From Planctomycetota bacterium (GTDB lineage Bacteria > Planctomycetota > Phycisphaerae > UBA1845), in the NCBI GenBank assembly GCA_029558835.1, contig JAKQDH010000066.1, positions 62,001 through 126,000 on the forward strand: a stretch of 64,000 nucleotides of DNA. The letters are read 5' to 3'. The position numbers and the translations under genes are program-made. Shown in pieces: positions 9,209-18,043 of this stretch (positions are counted from its first letter, which is position 1; each line of letters starts with the position of its first letter). The notes below the pieces were generated by a model that did no database searches, was not told where the DNA came from, and saw only the letters and a program-made list of their open reading frames with translations.

Positions 9209-10237
9209 CTACGCCCGCGCCCGGATGGCCTTGATCATTATGGGGATCACCTTGTTCAGGTCCCCGACGATACCGTAATGGGCGACCGCGAAGATCGGTG
9301 CCTCGCGGTCGGTGTTGATGGCGATGATCTTGGCGGACTCCTCCATGCCGGCCCGATGCTGGACGGCCCCGCTGATGCCGCAGGCGATGTAGAGGGCCGG
9401 GCGCACGGTGGTGCCGGTCTGGCCGACCTGATGCTCCTTGCCGATGTAGCCGCTGTCCACGGCCGCCCGCGAGGCGCCGACCGCCCCGCCGATCACGCCC
9501 GCCAACTCGTGGATGAGCCGGAAGTTCTCCTTGCTGCCCACGCCGCCGCCGCCGGCGACGATCGTGCGCGCGCCCTTGAGATTGACCTGGCGCGGCTCCC
9601 GATGGCGCTCGATCAACCGGACGGCCAGGTCGAAGTCGTCGAACTCGACCTTCTCCTCAATGATCTCGCCGCTGCGCCGCGGGTCGCCCGGCTTCATGGC
9701 CATCACGCCCTCGCGCACGGTGGCCATCTGCGGCCAGCGGTCCGGGTTGACGATGGTGGCGATGATGTTGCCGCCGAACGCCGGGCGAATCTGAAGCAGC
9801 AGGTTCTTGTGCAGGGTCTTGCTGCGGGTGTCGTCGAAATCACCGATCTGGAGGTCCGTGCAGTCGGCCGTCAGGCCCGCCCGCATCTGCGAGGCGACCC
9901 GGGGTGCGAGATCACGCCCGATGGCCGTGGCGCCGTAGATGACGATCTGCGGCTTGTGCTTGCTGATGAGGCGGCACAGGACGCGGGCATAGGGCAGCGT
10001 GCGGTAGCTCTCCAGTTGCGGATCATGCAGGTAGTACACGTAATCCGCGCCGTGCGCGATGAGCCGATAAGACAGCTCCCGCACGTTACACCCGGGCAGC
10101 ACGGCCGCCATCTTCACGCCAAGCTGGTCCGCCAGCGCCCGGGCCTTGCCGCACAGCTCGAGCGACACTTCGTTGAGGGTCTGGTCTTCTTGCTCGGCAA
10201 AGACCCAGACTTCACCTTTGCGGTTGGGTTCGATCAT
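9209..10237 (-). CDS. etfA: Electron transfer flavoprotein alpha subunit
   Basis: A 342-aa ETF alpha subunit. The N-terminal half has the adenine-nucleotide fold (begins EVWVFAEQ). The C-terminal FAD domain shows the diagnostic stretch [11 protein letters not shown], then [11 protein letters not shown] and [12 protein letters not shown], ending KIIAINTD with [13 protein letters not shown], all conserved FAD-binding segments. The heterodimer with EtfB takes electrons from acyl-CoA dehydrogenases and passes them to ETF:quinone oxidoreductase. No ribosome site was seen before ATG 10237. It follows etfB with a 104-base gap filled by a degenerate CAGTTGTCAGTT-type repeat, so the two are probably cotranscribed. 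Confidence 0.95.
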   Translation of the reverse strand: MIEPNRKGEVWVFAEQEDQTLNEVSLELCGKARALADQLGVKMAAVLPGCNVRELSYRLIAHGADYVYYLHDPQLESYRTLPYARVLCRLISKHKPQIVIYGATAIGRDLAPRVASQMRAGLTADCTDLQIGDFDDTRSKTLHKNLLLQIRPAFGGNIIATIVNPDRWPQMATVREGVMAMKPGDPRRSGEIIEEKVEFDDFDLAVRLIERHREPRQVNLKGARTIVAGGGGVGSKENFRLIHELAGVIGGAVGASRAAVDSGYIGKEHQVGQTGTTVRPALYIACGISGAVQHRAGMEESAKIIAINTDREAPIFAVAHYGIVGDLNKVIPIMIKAIRARA

Positions 10238-10341
10238 AGGGAGTCGTCAGTTGTCAGTTCTCAGTAATCAGTCTTCGGCCACAAGCTGCGAGCTGTAAGC
10301 TGTCAGCTGTTAGCCAGAAGCCCTCAGCTTTCCGTCACGAA
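10238..10341. repeat. Degenerate short-period repeat between etfB and etfA
   Basis: The gap holds gtcagttgtcagttctcag with variants (period about 7-9), then caagctgcgagctgtaagct and gtcagctgttag. Near-identical words recur in reversed order at 38385-38475. It is not protein-coding. Confidence 0.7.
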
Positions 10342-11256
10342 TCAGCCCAGGGTGCGGTCGACGATCAGCTCGTGGATCAGTTGGTGAACACCCTCTTCCG
10401 TGGGCGGAATCTCAGTGTACCCCTCCTTGGTCAGCACGATGGATTGCACGCGATGCACCTTTGTGGGCGAGCCGGCCCAGCCGCACCATTGCAGGTCCGC
10501 CTCCACGTGATCCAGGTCCCACTGGTCCATGACCAGACCGTTCATCTTCAAGGCTTCCAACCGGCGGGCCCACTCCTCCTCGCGCTTCTGCTCAGAAGCT
10601 TTGGGCATGGCCTCGGCTACTTCCTTGCCGACTTCGGGCTCCGTGCGGGCGCGTTTGTACCGCATCACCCGACGGGCGGACGGTGGTCGTGGGGTGTTAG
10701 CCGACCCCAGCACGGTCAGCAGCAACGGCAGGCGTGCCTCCACCACCTCCCAACCATTGCCCACGTTGCGACGCACGCGGGCGGTCCGCCCGTCCAACTC
10801 CACAAAGCGCTCGAAGTACGTCACTTGGGCGATGCCCAGCTTCTCCGCAAGCTGTGGGCCCACCTGGGCCGTGTCACCGTCGATCGCCTGTCGCCCGCAG
10901 AAAACGAGGTCGTACCGCGGCAGGGTCCGGATCGCCCGACTCAGAATGTAGCTGGTGGCCAGCGTGTCGCTGGCGGCCGCCCGGCGGTCGTTGATGATGA
11001 TGGTACGGTCGGCGCCGCGGAACAGGCAGTCACGCAGGACCTCGCAGGCATTGAGCGGGCCCATCGTCATGGCCGTCACCGTCCCACCGTGGCGGTCCCG
11101 CACGTGCAGGGCCGCCTCGAGGGCGTTGAGATCCTCCGGATTGAAGATGGCCGGCAGGGCGGCCCGGTTGACCGTGCCGTCCTCCTTCATGGCCTCGCCG
11201 GTGATCCGCGCGGTGTCCGGCACCTGCTTGATGCAAACGACGCAATCGTAACCCAA
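10342..11256 (-). CDS. etfB: Electron transfer flavoprotein beta subunit
   Basis: A 304-aa ETF beta subunit. CVVCIKQVPDT near the start, MGPLNACEVLRD (the MGP signature) and FCGRQAIDGDTAQVGP are the conserved AMP- and subunit-contact segments. It is about 50 aa longer than the classical subunit (about 250 aa) because of a C-terminal extension after residue 230. The start is TTG 11256: GGAGAGGAG lies just upstream and the conserved N-terminus follows directly. The ATG at 11436 would add 60 residues encoded by an interspersed repeat. It is first in the etfB-etfA-MNT-HEPN-dehydrogenase run, so its upstream region should hold the cluster promoter. Confidence 0.94.
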   Translation of the reverse strand: MGYDCVVCIKQVPDTARITGEAMKEDGTVNRAALPAIFNPEDLNALEAALHVRDRHGGTVTAMTMGPLNACEVLRDCLFRGADRTIIINDRRAAASDTLATSYILSRAIRTLPRYDLVFCGRQAIDGDTAQVGPQLAEKLGIAQVTYFERFVELDGRTARVRRNVGNGWEVVEARLPLLLTVLGSANTPRPPSARRVMRYKRARTEPEVGKEVAEAMPKASEQKREEEWARRLEALKMNGLVMDQWDLDHVEADLQWCGWAGSPTKVHRVQSIVLTKEGYTEIPPTEEGVHQLIHELIVDRTLG

Positions 11257-11735
11257 GGTCTCCTCTCCACAGGGTGGCCTACGCCGAACCAGCATTCCCC
11301 TTCGGGGACGAGTCGCGCAATGAACCGGGAAGCCGGCCAACGGCGTGGGGTGGCATGGCCAAGCGCAGCGCCGCCCTGCCTTCTTGAAGCTCCCCTCTGC
11401 ACCGGCATGCCAGCGCCGTCGGCTGGGGCATGCCACCCTCCCGGTTTCCCTTTGCGTGGGACTATTTAGCCGCCCGGCGGGCGTGCGTCAAGCGACTTGC
11501 CCAGCGCCCCATCGGCAGCTAAAGTGCCCCTGCGTGGCGGGTGGCCCAGACTGGCGGGTGGCCCAGAACCTTGGGACCTGGGGCACTGACGACGGTGAGC
11601 AGGAGCGCGCCACTGCGGAACATGCTTCCCCGCGGTCGCGGGAAACCATGCCACCCGGTTACCCTGTAGTTCGATGCACGCGCAGGCAGATCGGGCGGCC
11701 GGGCGCTCGCCGAGCCTCACGCCGGATGGATCGTC
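11257..11735. other. Intergenic region with GGGTGGCATGGCC element
   Basis: This gap separates divergent etfB and the amidohydrolase. Positions 11347-11440 are a copy of the GGGTGGCATGGCCAAGCGCAGC inverted-repeat element. At 11535-11580 the word GGCGGGTGGCCCAGA is repeated twice; related words occur near 26390. No gene is supported, and no promoter was located with confidence. Confidence 0.6.
11347..11440. repeat. GGGTGGCATGGCC inverted-repeat element, copy A
   Basis: The left end GGGGTGGCATGGCCAAGCGC and the right end GGCTGGGGCATGCCACCCTC are imperfect inverted repeats. Related copies lie at 24515-24618 and 50137-50262. No transposase is encoded, so it resembles a non-autonomous element. Confidence 0.65.
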
Positions 11736-13004
11736 ATGATGCATACCCTCACCGGGACACTCCTGGAACCGCGCTCGGCCGTGGAATGCGCCGTCGTGCC
11801 GCGCGGCATCGTGCGAATCGACAAGGAAGGCCGAATCGCTGAGGTAGAGTCCGGCAGGACCCGCGCCCGGGACGTGGTCGGCGACGACCACTGCTGGATC
11901 ATCCCCGGGTTCATCGACGCCCACCTGCATCTGCCGCAGTGGGACCGACGCGGCATCGACGGGTTGACGCTCTTCGACTGGCATGAGCGTGTCGTGTACC
12001 CGGCCGAGGCGCGCCTGCGGGATGCCGATTTCGCGGCCCGCTTGGCCGAGGAGTTCGTCAGCGGCGTCATCGCGCGCGGCACGACAACCGTGGCCGCGTT
12101 CGGCAGCCCGTATGCCGCGGCCACGCAGCGCGTCTTCGAGGTGTTCGCCCAGCGGGGCCTGCGCGCCATCTACGGCAAGAGCTTGGCCGATGCAAAGGTG
12201 CCGGCGGAGCTGCGCGATGCCTCCGCGGACAAGGCCCTGGACGAATCGCGCGGGCTCGCCGCCGAATGGCACGGCGCGGAGGGCGGCCGGCTGCACTACG
12301 CCTTCAGTCCGCGGACACCCGCCTGTTGTTCGGAGAGGCTGCTGCGCGGGGCCGCGGCGCTGGCGGGCATGCTGAAGTGCTACGTCCAGACACACGTCGC
12401 GGAGTCGCCGGCGGCGGTGGCGGCCGTCCGCGAGACCTATCCCGACCAGATGGATGACGTGGACGTCATCGCCGACATGGGCCTGCTGACGCCGCGCACG
12501 CTGCTGGGCCACGGGGTGTTCCTCAATCAGCAGCAGCGCCGGCAGGTGGCCGACGCGCAGACCGTGGTCGTGCATTGTCCGACGGCCAACCTGTTCCTGG
12601 AGAGCGGGCTGATGGACTACGTCGGGCACCGGGCGGCCGGCGTGCGGCTGGCGCTGGGCAGCAGCGTCGGCGGCGGGCACGAGGCGTTCATGCCGCGGGT
12701 GGCCGTCGAGTGTTTGCAGACGGCCAAGGCGCTGAAGGTGCACGCCCTGCCGCGCGGTTCGCAGAAAGTGCCGACGCCGGCCGAGGCGTGGTGGCTGCTG
12801 ACCCGCGGAGCGGCCGAGGCCCTGGGCCTGGGCGAGCGCATCGGCTCGATCGCCGTGGGGTTGGATGCCGATCTGCTCGTCGTCCGCCCCGAGCCGTGGC
12901 TTGCCGACCTGCCGGCCGAACAGCAGGTCTCCGCGCTGCTCTACAGCCTTGCCCCACACCAGATCGAGCACGTCTTCATCGCCGGCCGGCGCGTGGGACC
13001 GTGA
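11736..13004 (+). CDS. Guanine-deaminase-like amidohydrolase lacking the usual metal Asp
   Basis: A 422-aa amidohydrolase most like guanine deaminase. It has GFIDAHLHLPQ (HxH at residues 63 and 65), YVQTHVAES (metal His), LLGHGVFL (His) and VVHCPTANLFLESGL, the signature that in GuaD reads CPTSNL(Y/F)LGSGL. In GuaD the next metal and catalytic residue is the Asp of GTD(V/I)GAG; here residues 308-311 read GSSV, so Ser310 replaces it. The enzyme may be inactive or catalyse another reaction. Guanine deaminases convert guanine to xanthine in purine salvage. A C-terminal composite-sheet segment (VGLDADLLVV) closes the fold. ATG 11736 or 11739 could start; both follow a weak GGATGG. No purine genes are adjacent, but hpt is 10 kb away. 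Confidence 0.82.
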   Translation: MMHTLTGTLLEPRSAVECAVVPRGIVRIDKEGRIAEVESGRTRARDVVGDDHCWIIPGFIDAHLHLPQWDRRGIDGLTLFDWHERVVYPAEARLRDADFAARLAEEFVSGVIARGTTTVAAFGSPYAAATQRVFEVFAQRGLRAIYGKSLADAKVPAELRDASADKALDESRGLAAEWHGAEGGRLHYAFSPRTPACCSERLLRGAAALAGMLKCYVQTHVAESPAAVAAVRETYPDQMDDVDVIADMGLLTPRTLLGHGVFLNQQQRRQVADAQTVVVHCPTANLFLESGLMDYVGHRAAGVRLALGSSVGGGHEAFMPRVAVECLQTAKALKVHALPRGSQKVPTPAEAWWLLTRGAAEALGLGERIGSIAVGLDADLLVVRPEPWLADLPAEQQVSALLYSLAPHQIEHVFIAGRRVGP

Positions 13005-13268
13005 GGCCCTGCGCCGTCTGTTCGCAGGTCTGCCCCCTGCGCCCAGGCAAACCAAGGCGGCGCGGCTGCCGATAGCAGACGTGACTGCGTTCGGGGTGAA
13101 GAGCCGGTCTGCGCCCTGGCGCCACAGGCATCACGGACGCGCGACAGGTGCGTCCGATGGACCTGACACGCTCCCCGCGATCCCCGCAGTCATCTCCCCG
13201 CGCTACTCGGCCGGGCGGTTTGCCGCGCGGCTCTGAGACCGCGCGCCGCGACACAGAGGGGTGCAACC

Positions 13269-15881
13269 TCATTCGGGACTGAACTTCAGCCCCGGCAGCA
13301 CGCTGCCGTCCTCGGCCTGCACCCCGGCGCACAGGCCGCTCGCCCCACCGCCCTGCACCACCTTCAGCAACAGCGTGTTCCAGCCCGACTCAAGGGTCAC
13401 TGACACACGGTCCTCCCCGCAGCTCAGCGGCCGTGCCGTGTCCGCCCGGTGCACCTGCTTGCCGTTGAGCCACACCAGCACGCCGTCGTCGCTGCCGATC
13501 AGCAGCTTCGCCGGCTGTGCCTGCTCGGACCACACCCGCGTCCGGGCATACAGGCAACAGTTGCTGTCCACGCCCGCCTTGGCCAGGTCAAACGCCCAGG
13601 GCTGCTCCGGATCGCTGACGGGCAGCGGTTGCCACGCGACATCAGAGGCTTGCGGATTCTCCGGCGGGAAGGCAAGGTCGGCCAGTTCGTCGCCCTTCTT
13701 GCCCTCTTTGCGGTACGGGCCCGCGTAGACCCAGTTTACACAGTAGGTTCGGACCGCGGCCAGTGCTTCCTCCACCGCGGCCCGCAGGGGTGAGCCTGCC
13801 GCGGCGATCGACTGCATGCGCTCCAGGCCCGCCACTGCCTCCGCCGGATGAACACCGCAGACGGCCTTGGCGATGTCCACCCCGGCCGCGACGGCTTCCG
13901 CCTGCAAGTCAGCATCGCCCAGGAACGACAAGGCATAGTCCAGGGCCTCGATACAAGCGACATCCTTCAGGGCCGACAGCACCAGCTTCTTGTCCTCCAC
14001 CCGCGCGGCATAGGGCATCGCCTGCTTGAGCAGGTCGAGCGTGGCCGGCGCGGCACGCTCACTCGGCAACCGCACCAAGCGCACGAACCCGCGCAGCGCC
14101 AGTACGCGGTGCGTCTCATTCTCGCTGCGACCCGCCAGGTCGAGCAGGTCCATCAGCACGACAGGCTCGCTCCACCCGGCCAACGCCCGGACCGCCGCGT
14201 CGCGCACCGCTTCGTGAGGGCTCGCGCATGATGCTCGCACCACCAGCAGCGCCCCCTTGCCCTGCAACCGCCCCAGAACGCGAATCAGGGATGCCTGCGC
14301 ACCTGGGTCCTTCTGCCGCCAGAGCGTTGTGACCAGCGGCTCCGTGCGCTTTTCCTTGTTTGGATCGCGGCTGACGATCGTGGCCACCGCGTCCTCCACG
14401 GCCTTGCGGGTCGTCTCATCCTGCGCGGCGGCGAGCAGTTCCAGAAGTTGCGGCACCTGTTGAGGCGTGCCGAGCACGCGCAACGCCTTGAGCGCCGCCA
14501 CGCGTACCCCTTCGTCCGCCGCGGTGGCCGCTTGCAGGAACGCCGGCACCGCCTCCTGCACGCACCTGTCGCTGAGGGCATTCAGCAAAGCCGTGCGCAC
14601 TTGCGGCACCGTGGTCCGGGCCTGCAAGTCCAGCATCGTCCGGTTCACGTCCCCGCCACCCAGGGCGACCAGGGCGGCCCGCGCCGCCTCTGCCTCGCTC
14701 TTGCCCCCTGTGCCTGCCACCTCCGCCAGCAGCGCGACCGAACCGCTGTCGCCAAGCACCCCGATTGCCGACACCGCAGCCACGCGCACCCGCGGGTCGT
14801 GACTGTGCACCGCCCGCACGACGGTGGGCAGCGCCGCCGGGTCGCCCCGCAGGCTCAGCACCGTCAGCAGGCCGACCTGACCCGCGGCCGGCGCACTCTC
14901 CATGGCCGTCGTCAGACGCTCCGTCGCGCGCTTGTCGCGCACGCCGGCCGTAAGCTGTACCGCGTGCAGACGGAACTCCTCATCATCGCCACAGATGTAC
15001 CGGATGAGCAGCGGCAAGGCGTCGTACTGCCGTGTTTCAGCCAAGCCGTTGAGCGCGCCAAACTGCACATGCCTGGGTTCCGCCGACGCGCACAATTCCT
15101 CATAAATCGCGGCCGCCGCTCCCGTCTTGCCACGGGCCTGCAACGACTCCGCGCACCGCACATACGCCTCCGTGACGCGGTCGCGCAGCGCCGGCGGGGC
15201 CGTGCGACGCAGGTCACGGATGATCGCCAGCGCGTCCGCGCCGGCGATGTCGCCCAGGGCGGCAATGGCCGCGGCCGCCACGGCCACGTTCTCGCTGCGC
15301 GCCAGGTCCGCCAGCAATTCCACACTCGCGGCGTCCTTGCGGAAGGCAAGCGCGTTGATCAACGCGACGCGCCATTCGTCGTTCGTGGTGGCGGCCAGTT
15401 CGTCGCGCAGCGGCTTCGCGGCCGCCGGTGCCGGGTTGTTCTGCAACGCCCTGCGGGCCAGTTCCCGAATCTGCTCATCGCCATCGCCCAGCACCGTCGC
15501 CAGCGTCGGGACCACTTCTTCGCGGCCCAGCGGCTCCAGCTTCCGCAACAGCCACACGCGCGCCGGCAGCGGCGTCTCCGGCCGGAGCTTCGCCGCCATT
15601 GCCTGGCACACGGCCCGGCGGCGGGCTTCCTCACCGGGTGCCCCCGCCCGCAGGCAGATCTTCTCAAAGGCCAGTTGGGCATCCTGCCGCTTGACGATCT
15701 CCTCGTGCCCCATGCCGGGCAGCAGCACGTCGATCACGTCGGCGTAGGTCTGCTCCAGCGGCGGCGCAGCCCGCGGGCCGACCGAGAAGGCCGATCCCTG
15801 TTGCGGACCAGCGCACCCGCCGCCGATCACCACCACCAGCGCGAGCCCGGCCGCGCCTGCCGCTTTCCTGCATCTGTTCAT
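13269..15881 (-). CDS. HEAT-repeat lipoprotein with C-terminal beta-sandwich domain
   Basis: An 870-aa lipoprotein. The N-terminus ends LALVVVIGGGC-AG, a lipobox placing the mature Cys near residue 23. From about residue 95 to 600 the sequence is a run of HEAT/PBS-type helical repeats (recurring DP/DA-VR-AAV-ALG, as in SHDPRVRVAAVSAIGVLG). After residue 700 a beta-rich region with SDDGVLVWLNGKQVHRA and WNTLLLKV resembles the galactose-binding-like modules of secreted planctomycete proteins. No catalytic motif is seen, so a scaffold role on the outer face of a membrane is inferred. GGAG lies eight bases before ATG 15881. It follows the Tat oxidoreductase on the same strand, with a repeat block between. 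Confidence 0.85.
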   Translation of the reverse strand: MNRCRKAAGAAGLALVVVIGGGCAGPQQGSAFSVGPRAAPPLEQTYADVIDVLLPGMGHEEIVKRQDAQLAFEKICLRAGAPGEEARRRAVCQAMAAKLRPETPLPARVWLLRKLEPLGREEVVPTLATVLGDGDEQIRELARRALQNNPAPAAAKPLRDELAATTNDEWRVALINALAFRKDAASVELLADLARSENVAVAAAAIAALGDIAGADALAIIRDLRRTAPPALRDRVTEAYVRCAESLQARGKTGAAAAIYEELCASAEPRHVQFGALNGLAETRQYDALPLLIRYICGDDEEFRLHAVQLTAGVRDKRATERLTTAMESAPAAGQVGLLTVLSLRGDPAALPTVVRAVHSHDPRVRVAAVSAIGVLGDSGSVALLAEVAGTGGKSEAEAARAALVALGGGDVNRTMLDLQARTTVPQVRTALLNALSDRCVQEAVPAFLQAATAADEGVRVAALKALRVLGTPQQVPQLLELLAAAQDETTRKAVEDAVATIVSRDPNKEKRTEPLVTTLWRQKDPGAQASLIRVLGRLQGKGALLVVRASCASPHEAVRDAAVRALAGWSEPVVLMDLLDLAGRSENETHRVLALRGFVRLVRLPSERAAPATLDLLKQAMPYAARVEDKKLVLSALKDVACIEALDYALSFLGDADLQAEAVAAGVDIAKAVCGVHPAEAVAGLERMQSIAAAGSPLRAAVEEALAAVRTYCVNWVYAGPYRKEGKKGDELADLAFPPENPQASDVAWQPLPVSDPEQPWAFDLAKAGVDSNCCLYARTRVWSEQAQPAKLLIGSDDGVLVWLNGKQVHRADTARPLSCGEDRVSVTLESGWNTLLLKVVQGGGASGLCAGVQAEDGSVLPGLKFSPE

Positions 15882-15914
15882 ACCCGTGTCTCCACGTGCT
15901 GCGCCCCCGTCCGT

Positions 15915-16078
15915 ACCCCTCTCCTCTCAGGGGAGAGGGCAGGGTGAGGGGGAGGATTGCGCGGGTCTCACCGGAGCGTTCGGTCTCCGCCGGTGTGGTT
16001 GCCGCAGGGGGACGGAGAGGACTCCGCAGGTCTCCACCCTCCCCCCAGCCCCCTCCCTGAGAGGGAGGGGGGGTACCA
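15915..16078. repeat. Composite CCCTCTCC palindromic repeat, copy 2
   Basis: Palindrome CCCCTCTCCTCTCAGGGGAG at the left and CCCTCCCTGAGAGGGAGGG at the right flank a GC-rich core. It occupies the gap between the oxidoreductase and lipoprotein genes and is the same family as the repeat at 8193-8290. Confidence 0.75.
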
Positions 16079-16088
16079 CCCGCTGTCG

Positions 16089-17369
16089 CTACAGTCGCCA
16101 CGGCGCCCGCTTCGGTCGATCGAGCCACCGGCTCGCTTCCACGTCGCCAATGATCTCCCGCTTCACCGGGTCCCAGCGCAACGGCCGGCCGACCCATTGC
16201 GCGATGTTGCCCAGATGACATACCGTGACCGAGCTGGCCCCGATGGCCACGTCGCAGATCGGACGTCGGCGGCTGCGTATGCAGTTGACCCAGTCCGTCC
16301 GATGGCCCGGGCTTTCGTACAGGTGCACGTCATTGGGGCCCAGCGGCTCCTCACCGATCGCGTCCGGCCAGCTCTTGAAGTAGCCGCGATTGACTTCGAT
16401 CTTGCCGTCGGTGCCGGTGAACAGGATGCCGTTCGCCCCGCCGTGATACATAATGACGCCGCTTTCATACTTGTAGGTCAGCGTCGGGTAGTCCTTGCCG
16501 TCCGGCGGGATGATCTCGACGGGCCCGTGTCCATCCATCCCCATGCCCCACTGGGCGATGTCGAAGTGGTGGGCGCCCCAGTCGGTCATCATGCCGCCGG
16601 AGTAGTCGCGGATGAGCCGCCAGCCGCTGCTGTAGTTGCCGCTGCAGCGTTCGGCGTTGTACGGCTGCCACGGCGCCGGGCCCAGCCAGCGGTCCCAGTC
16701 GAGCCCCTCGCGCACCGGCTCTTCCGGCAGGTACTTCTCCTGGGACGGCCCGCCGATGCCGACGTGGATGGTGAGCAGCTTGCCAATCCGCCCGCTGCGC
16801 ACCAACTCGCACGCCTTGCGGAACTCGGACGAGCTGCGCTGCTGGCTGCCGGTCTGAAACACCCGGTCATAACGTCGCGCCGCGGCCACCATCGCGTCGG
16901 CGTCACGCACCGTCAGCGACAGAGGCTTCTCGCAGTACACGTCCTTGCCCGCCCGGCACGCGGCCACCGCAACGAGGGCGTGCCAGTGATCGGGCACGGC
17001 GATCAGCACGGCGTCAATGTCCTCGCGGGCGAGCAGGTCCTCAAAGCAGTGATACTCGGTGCAGCCTTTGAATGTGCCGGCCTCGCGCTCGGCCGCGTAG
17101 TGTTTCTCGACACGTTCGCGGGCGTGGGCACGCTTGACGGCATCCACGTCGCAGACGGCCACTACCTGAAGGTCGCTGTCGCCAAGAAAGCCCTCCAGGT
17201 GCCCGCCGCCCATGTTGCCGATGCCGATGAAGCCGACGGTGATGCGCTCGCCGGCCGGCTTCCACCCCATGCGTCCCAAGGCGGAGGCCGGCACGATGTA
17301 CGGTGCCGCCACGGCCGCGGCCGCCCCCTTCAGGAACCCCCGTCGTGTGAATGTCCCGCGTCTTGCCAT
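16089..17369 (-). CDS. Tat-exported Gfo/Idh/MocA family oxidoreductase
   Basis: A 426-aa NAD(P)-dependent sugar-type dehydrogenase. The N-terminus TRRGFLKG followed by an Ala-rich core is a twin-arginine signal, so the protein folds with cofactor before export. VGFIGIGNMGGGH is the Rossmann loop, VCDVD ends the second strand, and YCEKPLSL carries the conserved EKP motif. The C-terminal sheet domain begins near GGMMTDWGAHHFDIAQ, with the catalytic His in a GAHHxD context. Families like this are greatly expanded in Planctomycetota and act on sugars or sugar derivatives, but the substrate is not readable. AAGGGAA precedes ATG 17369, and the 70 codons upstream encode no conserved sequence. The HEAT lipoprotein follows downstream. 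Confidence 0.92.
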   Translation of the reverse strand: MARRGTFTRRGFLKGAAAAVAAPYIVPASALGRMGWKPAGERITVGFIGIGNMGGGHLEGFLGDSDLQVVAVCDVDAVKRAHARERVEKHYAAEREAGTFKGCTEYHCFEDLLAREDIDAVLIAVPDHWHALVAVAACRAGKDVYCEKPLSLTVRDADAMVAAARRYDRVFQTGSQQRSSSEFRKACELVRSGRIGKLLTIHVGIGGPSQEKYLPEEPVREGLDWDRWLGPAPWQPYNAERCSGNYSSGWRLIRDYSGGMMTDWGAHHFDIAQWGMGMDGHGPVEIIPPDGKDYPTLTYKYESGVIMYHGGANGILFTGTDGKIEVNRGYFKSWPDAIGEEPLGPNDVHLYESPGHRTDWVNCIRSRRRPICDVAIGASSVTVCHLGNIAQWVGRPLRWDPVKREIIGDVEASRWLDRPKRAPWRL

Positions 17370-17764
17370 CGTGATGTTCCCTTGCCAATCCAGTGTGCCG
17401 GGCGTCGGGCTCCCGCTCCACCCGTCTCGCTCCCGCGCCATGTGCCATACGCTCGGGTCGGCGGCGCTCGGGTGCCGGGTGCCATGCTCTCGCGCAGCGT
17501 GAGCATGCGTCACCTCCGCCCCACGCCCTCGCCTCAGGCCGTCGCAGCTTAGCACCGCCCCCGTGGGTGCGAAACCCACGCACGAGGGCGTTTACCGGGC
17601 AGCCGCAGCGCCGGCCGCGACGGCCCGGTATCCCGCAGGTCCACTCAGAACCGCTTGAAGCAGTAGCATCGGCCCCCCGCGGCTGACCAGGGAGCCGCCA
17701 AACGCACCGGTCGTCGAGGCTCCTCGCCCGGACCCGAAGTTCCTCAGGAGGCTGTGACGCGTCG
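17370..17764. other. Intergenic region, nothing recognised
   Basis: These 395 bases lie between the oxidoreductase start and the end of the PGPGW gene. Open frames here are Arg/Pro-rich shadows with no family resemblance. No clear promoter, terminator or RNA gene was seen. Confidence 0.5.
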
Positions 17765-18043
17765 CTACGAGCGCACCTTCCGCGACAAAGCACCGGCCAC
17801 GTCGCCGGCTTTCTGCCGCGCCCGGCGCAGCAGCCGCCTCGCCCACACAAACTCCGTGGCCAGGACGGCCAGCCCGATCGGAATCACCACGAACGCGGGC
17901 CCCGGTAGGAACAACAACGCGATGCCCACCAGCACGATCGAGCTGCCGATCACGAACACGACCACGCGCCGCGCATGCCGCAAGACGTAAGTGAAGTGGT
18001 TCTGTCGCTTCGGTCCTTCGTTCACGATCGGAGAGACATCCAT
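17765..18043 (-). CDS. Small PGPGW-family transmembrane protein
   Basis: A 92-aa membrane protein. After a short basic N-terminus (NEGPKRQNHFTYVLRHARR), two close hydrophobic helices run VVVFVIGSSIVLVGIALLFL and FVVIPIGLAVLATEF, joined by PGPAF, the near-invariant PGPG(W) turn of this family. A basic C-terminal tail (ARRLLRRARQKAGD) follows. The function of the family is unknown. ATG 18043 is chosen because everything upstream in frame translates a tandem GTGGCACGGGCGTCCC repeat; no strong ribosome site is seen. It is separated from the downstream oxidoreductase by about 400 bases and probably stands alone. Confidence 0.8.
   Translation of the reverse strand: MDVSPIVNEGPKRQNHFTYVLRHARRVVVFVIGSSIVLVGIALLFLPGPAFVVIPIGLAVLATEFVWARRLLRRARQKAGDVAGALSRKVRS

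Noticed and set aside
14448..15947. A 499-codon plus-strand open frame opposite the HEAT lipoprotein
   Set aside because: Arg/Gln/His-rich, no family signature, and antisense to a repeat protein with a lipobox and ribosome site.
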